Below are positions 63,527 through 64,000 of a stretch of DNA of 64,000 nt, piece after piece. The notes beneath the pieces are model-generated. The model searched no databases. It was given only the letters and a program-made list of their open reading frames with translations, and was not told the origin of the DNA. Source of the stretch: Phlebiopsis flavidoalba (lineage: Eukaryota > Basidiomycota > Agaricomycetes > Polyporales > Phanerochaetaceae); the NCBI GenBank assembly GCA_035772785.1, contig JAOCPU010000011.1:558001-622000 (forward strand), given 5' to 3'. The number at the start of each line of letters is the position of its first letter. Positions within the stretch are counted from its first letter, which is position 1. The position numbers and the translations under genes were made by a program.

Positions 63527-64000
63527 ATGAATCCCGAGACTAGCCAAGTTCATTCTGCTCCTCCGAGCTACACCTCGCCATTGATTCCTCAGCATGGTGC
63601 CGAAAAGGGTCCGGCACCTTTGCTTCCAGGCCGAGTTGTAGTCTATCCGGACTATAACACGATGTTGCAACATCCCGAATGTGTCCACCCACGTCCCCTG
63701 AGAAGGAGATCCAGGGCGAGGGTGTTCATTACCCGGGCAATTCATACGTTGATGCTTCTTTGTCGTCTTCATTTTGCTGCTCCCGACCCTCCTTCGCGGC
63801 ATCACTCACATTTCACGCGCTGTAAGCATAGACATCTCTTGCCAATTATTCGTGCTAATTTTACGCGTCAGTTGACTGGTTGGCGCCATGGTGGCGAGGA
63901 TGCTGATGCTCCTTTCTTCGTGGACGCGCCCGTCCTTCCCGACGAGTGCACCCAAGTTGCTGAATGGTCCCCAGTTGATGACATTCCCGACATTGGCGTT
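63527..64000 (+). CDS. N-terminal part of an unrecognised protein, truncated by the window edge
   Basis: ATG 63527 opens a frame that stays open for 158 codons to the last base. It begins MNPETSQVHSAPPSYTSPLI then PQHGAEKGPAPLLPGRVVVY, a Pro/Ser-rich start typical of basidiomycete proteins with a cytosolic tail. A moderately hydrophobic segment follows (HTLMLLCRLHFAAP, about residues 76-89), then a His/Arg-rich stretch and an acidic end (DECTQVAEWSPVDDIPDIGV). A membrane protein with a short cytoplasmic N-terminus is possible. A frame change after about codon 55 cannot be excluded, since an alternative reading there is also open. Confidence 0.5.
   Translation, partial: MNPETSQVHSAPPSYTSPLIPQHGAEKGPAPLLPGRVVVYPDYNTMLQHPECVHPRPLRRRSRARVFITRAIHTLMLLCRLHFAAPDPPSRHHSHFTRCKHRHLLPIIRANFTRQLTGWRHGGEDADAPFFVDAPVLPDECTQVAEWSPVDDIPDIGV

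Overview
The window looks like nuclear DNA of a filamentous basidiomycete, most likely an Agaricomycete. The genes carry many short introns of about 50-70 nt with GTRNGT donors and YAG acceptors, are densely packed on both strands, and include families typical of mushroom-forming fungi (MYND proteins, a Mid2/mucin-like membrane protein, an orphan 7TM protein, a GMC oxidoreductase). No tRNA, rRNA or CRISPR array was seen.

Almost every recognisable gene, including housekeeping genes that should be intact (EFL1, APC2, KGD1, a sirtuin), switches reading frame many times within conserved exons. Together with several long homopolymer tracts this points to an unpolished long-read assembly. Frameshifts were therefore not taken as evidence of pseudogenes, and gene boundaries are approximate where frames break. 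Everything was read by eye; no alignment was run.

Layout. 0-8 kb: the 3' two thirds of EFL1 (+), then two paralogous minus-strand MYND-finger genes, one broken by a ~0.7 kb insertion and a deletion. 8-20 kb: weakly coding sequence with an ankyrin-MYND gene (13.4-14.4 kb, +) and an HSL-type alpha/beta hydrolase (16.2-17.5 kb, +). 20.9-24 kb: a kinase-like gene that seems to lack catalytic residues. 24.6-30.8 kb: three minus-strand genes, a Sir2 deacetylase, a secreted S28 serine peptidase and an F-box-like protein. 32.1-36.8 kb: APC2 (+) converging on a monocarboxylate-transporter-like MFS gene (-). 37.8-39 kb: an unrecognised minus-strand gene. 39.2-44.9 kb: a GC-rich stretch with no recognisable gene. 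45-51.3 kb: a mucin-like membrane protein and a 7TM orphan protein (both +). 51.5-57.2 kb: a divergent pair, a mitochondrial class III CoA-transferase (-) and KGD1, the 2-oxoglutarate dehydrogenase E1 (+). 57.7-64 kb: a small multi-exon orphan gene (-), a GMC oxidoreductase (+) and the start of a gene running off the right edge.

Functional links are few, as is normal for a fungal chromosome. The best one is the divergent CoA-transferase/KGD1 pair: KGD1 makes succinyl-CoA, and one branch of the CoA-transferase family uses succinyl-CoA as CoA donor.
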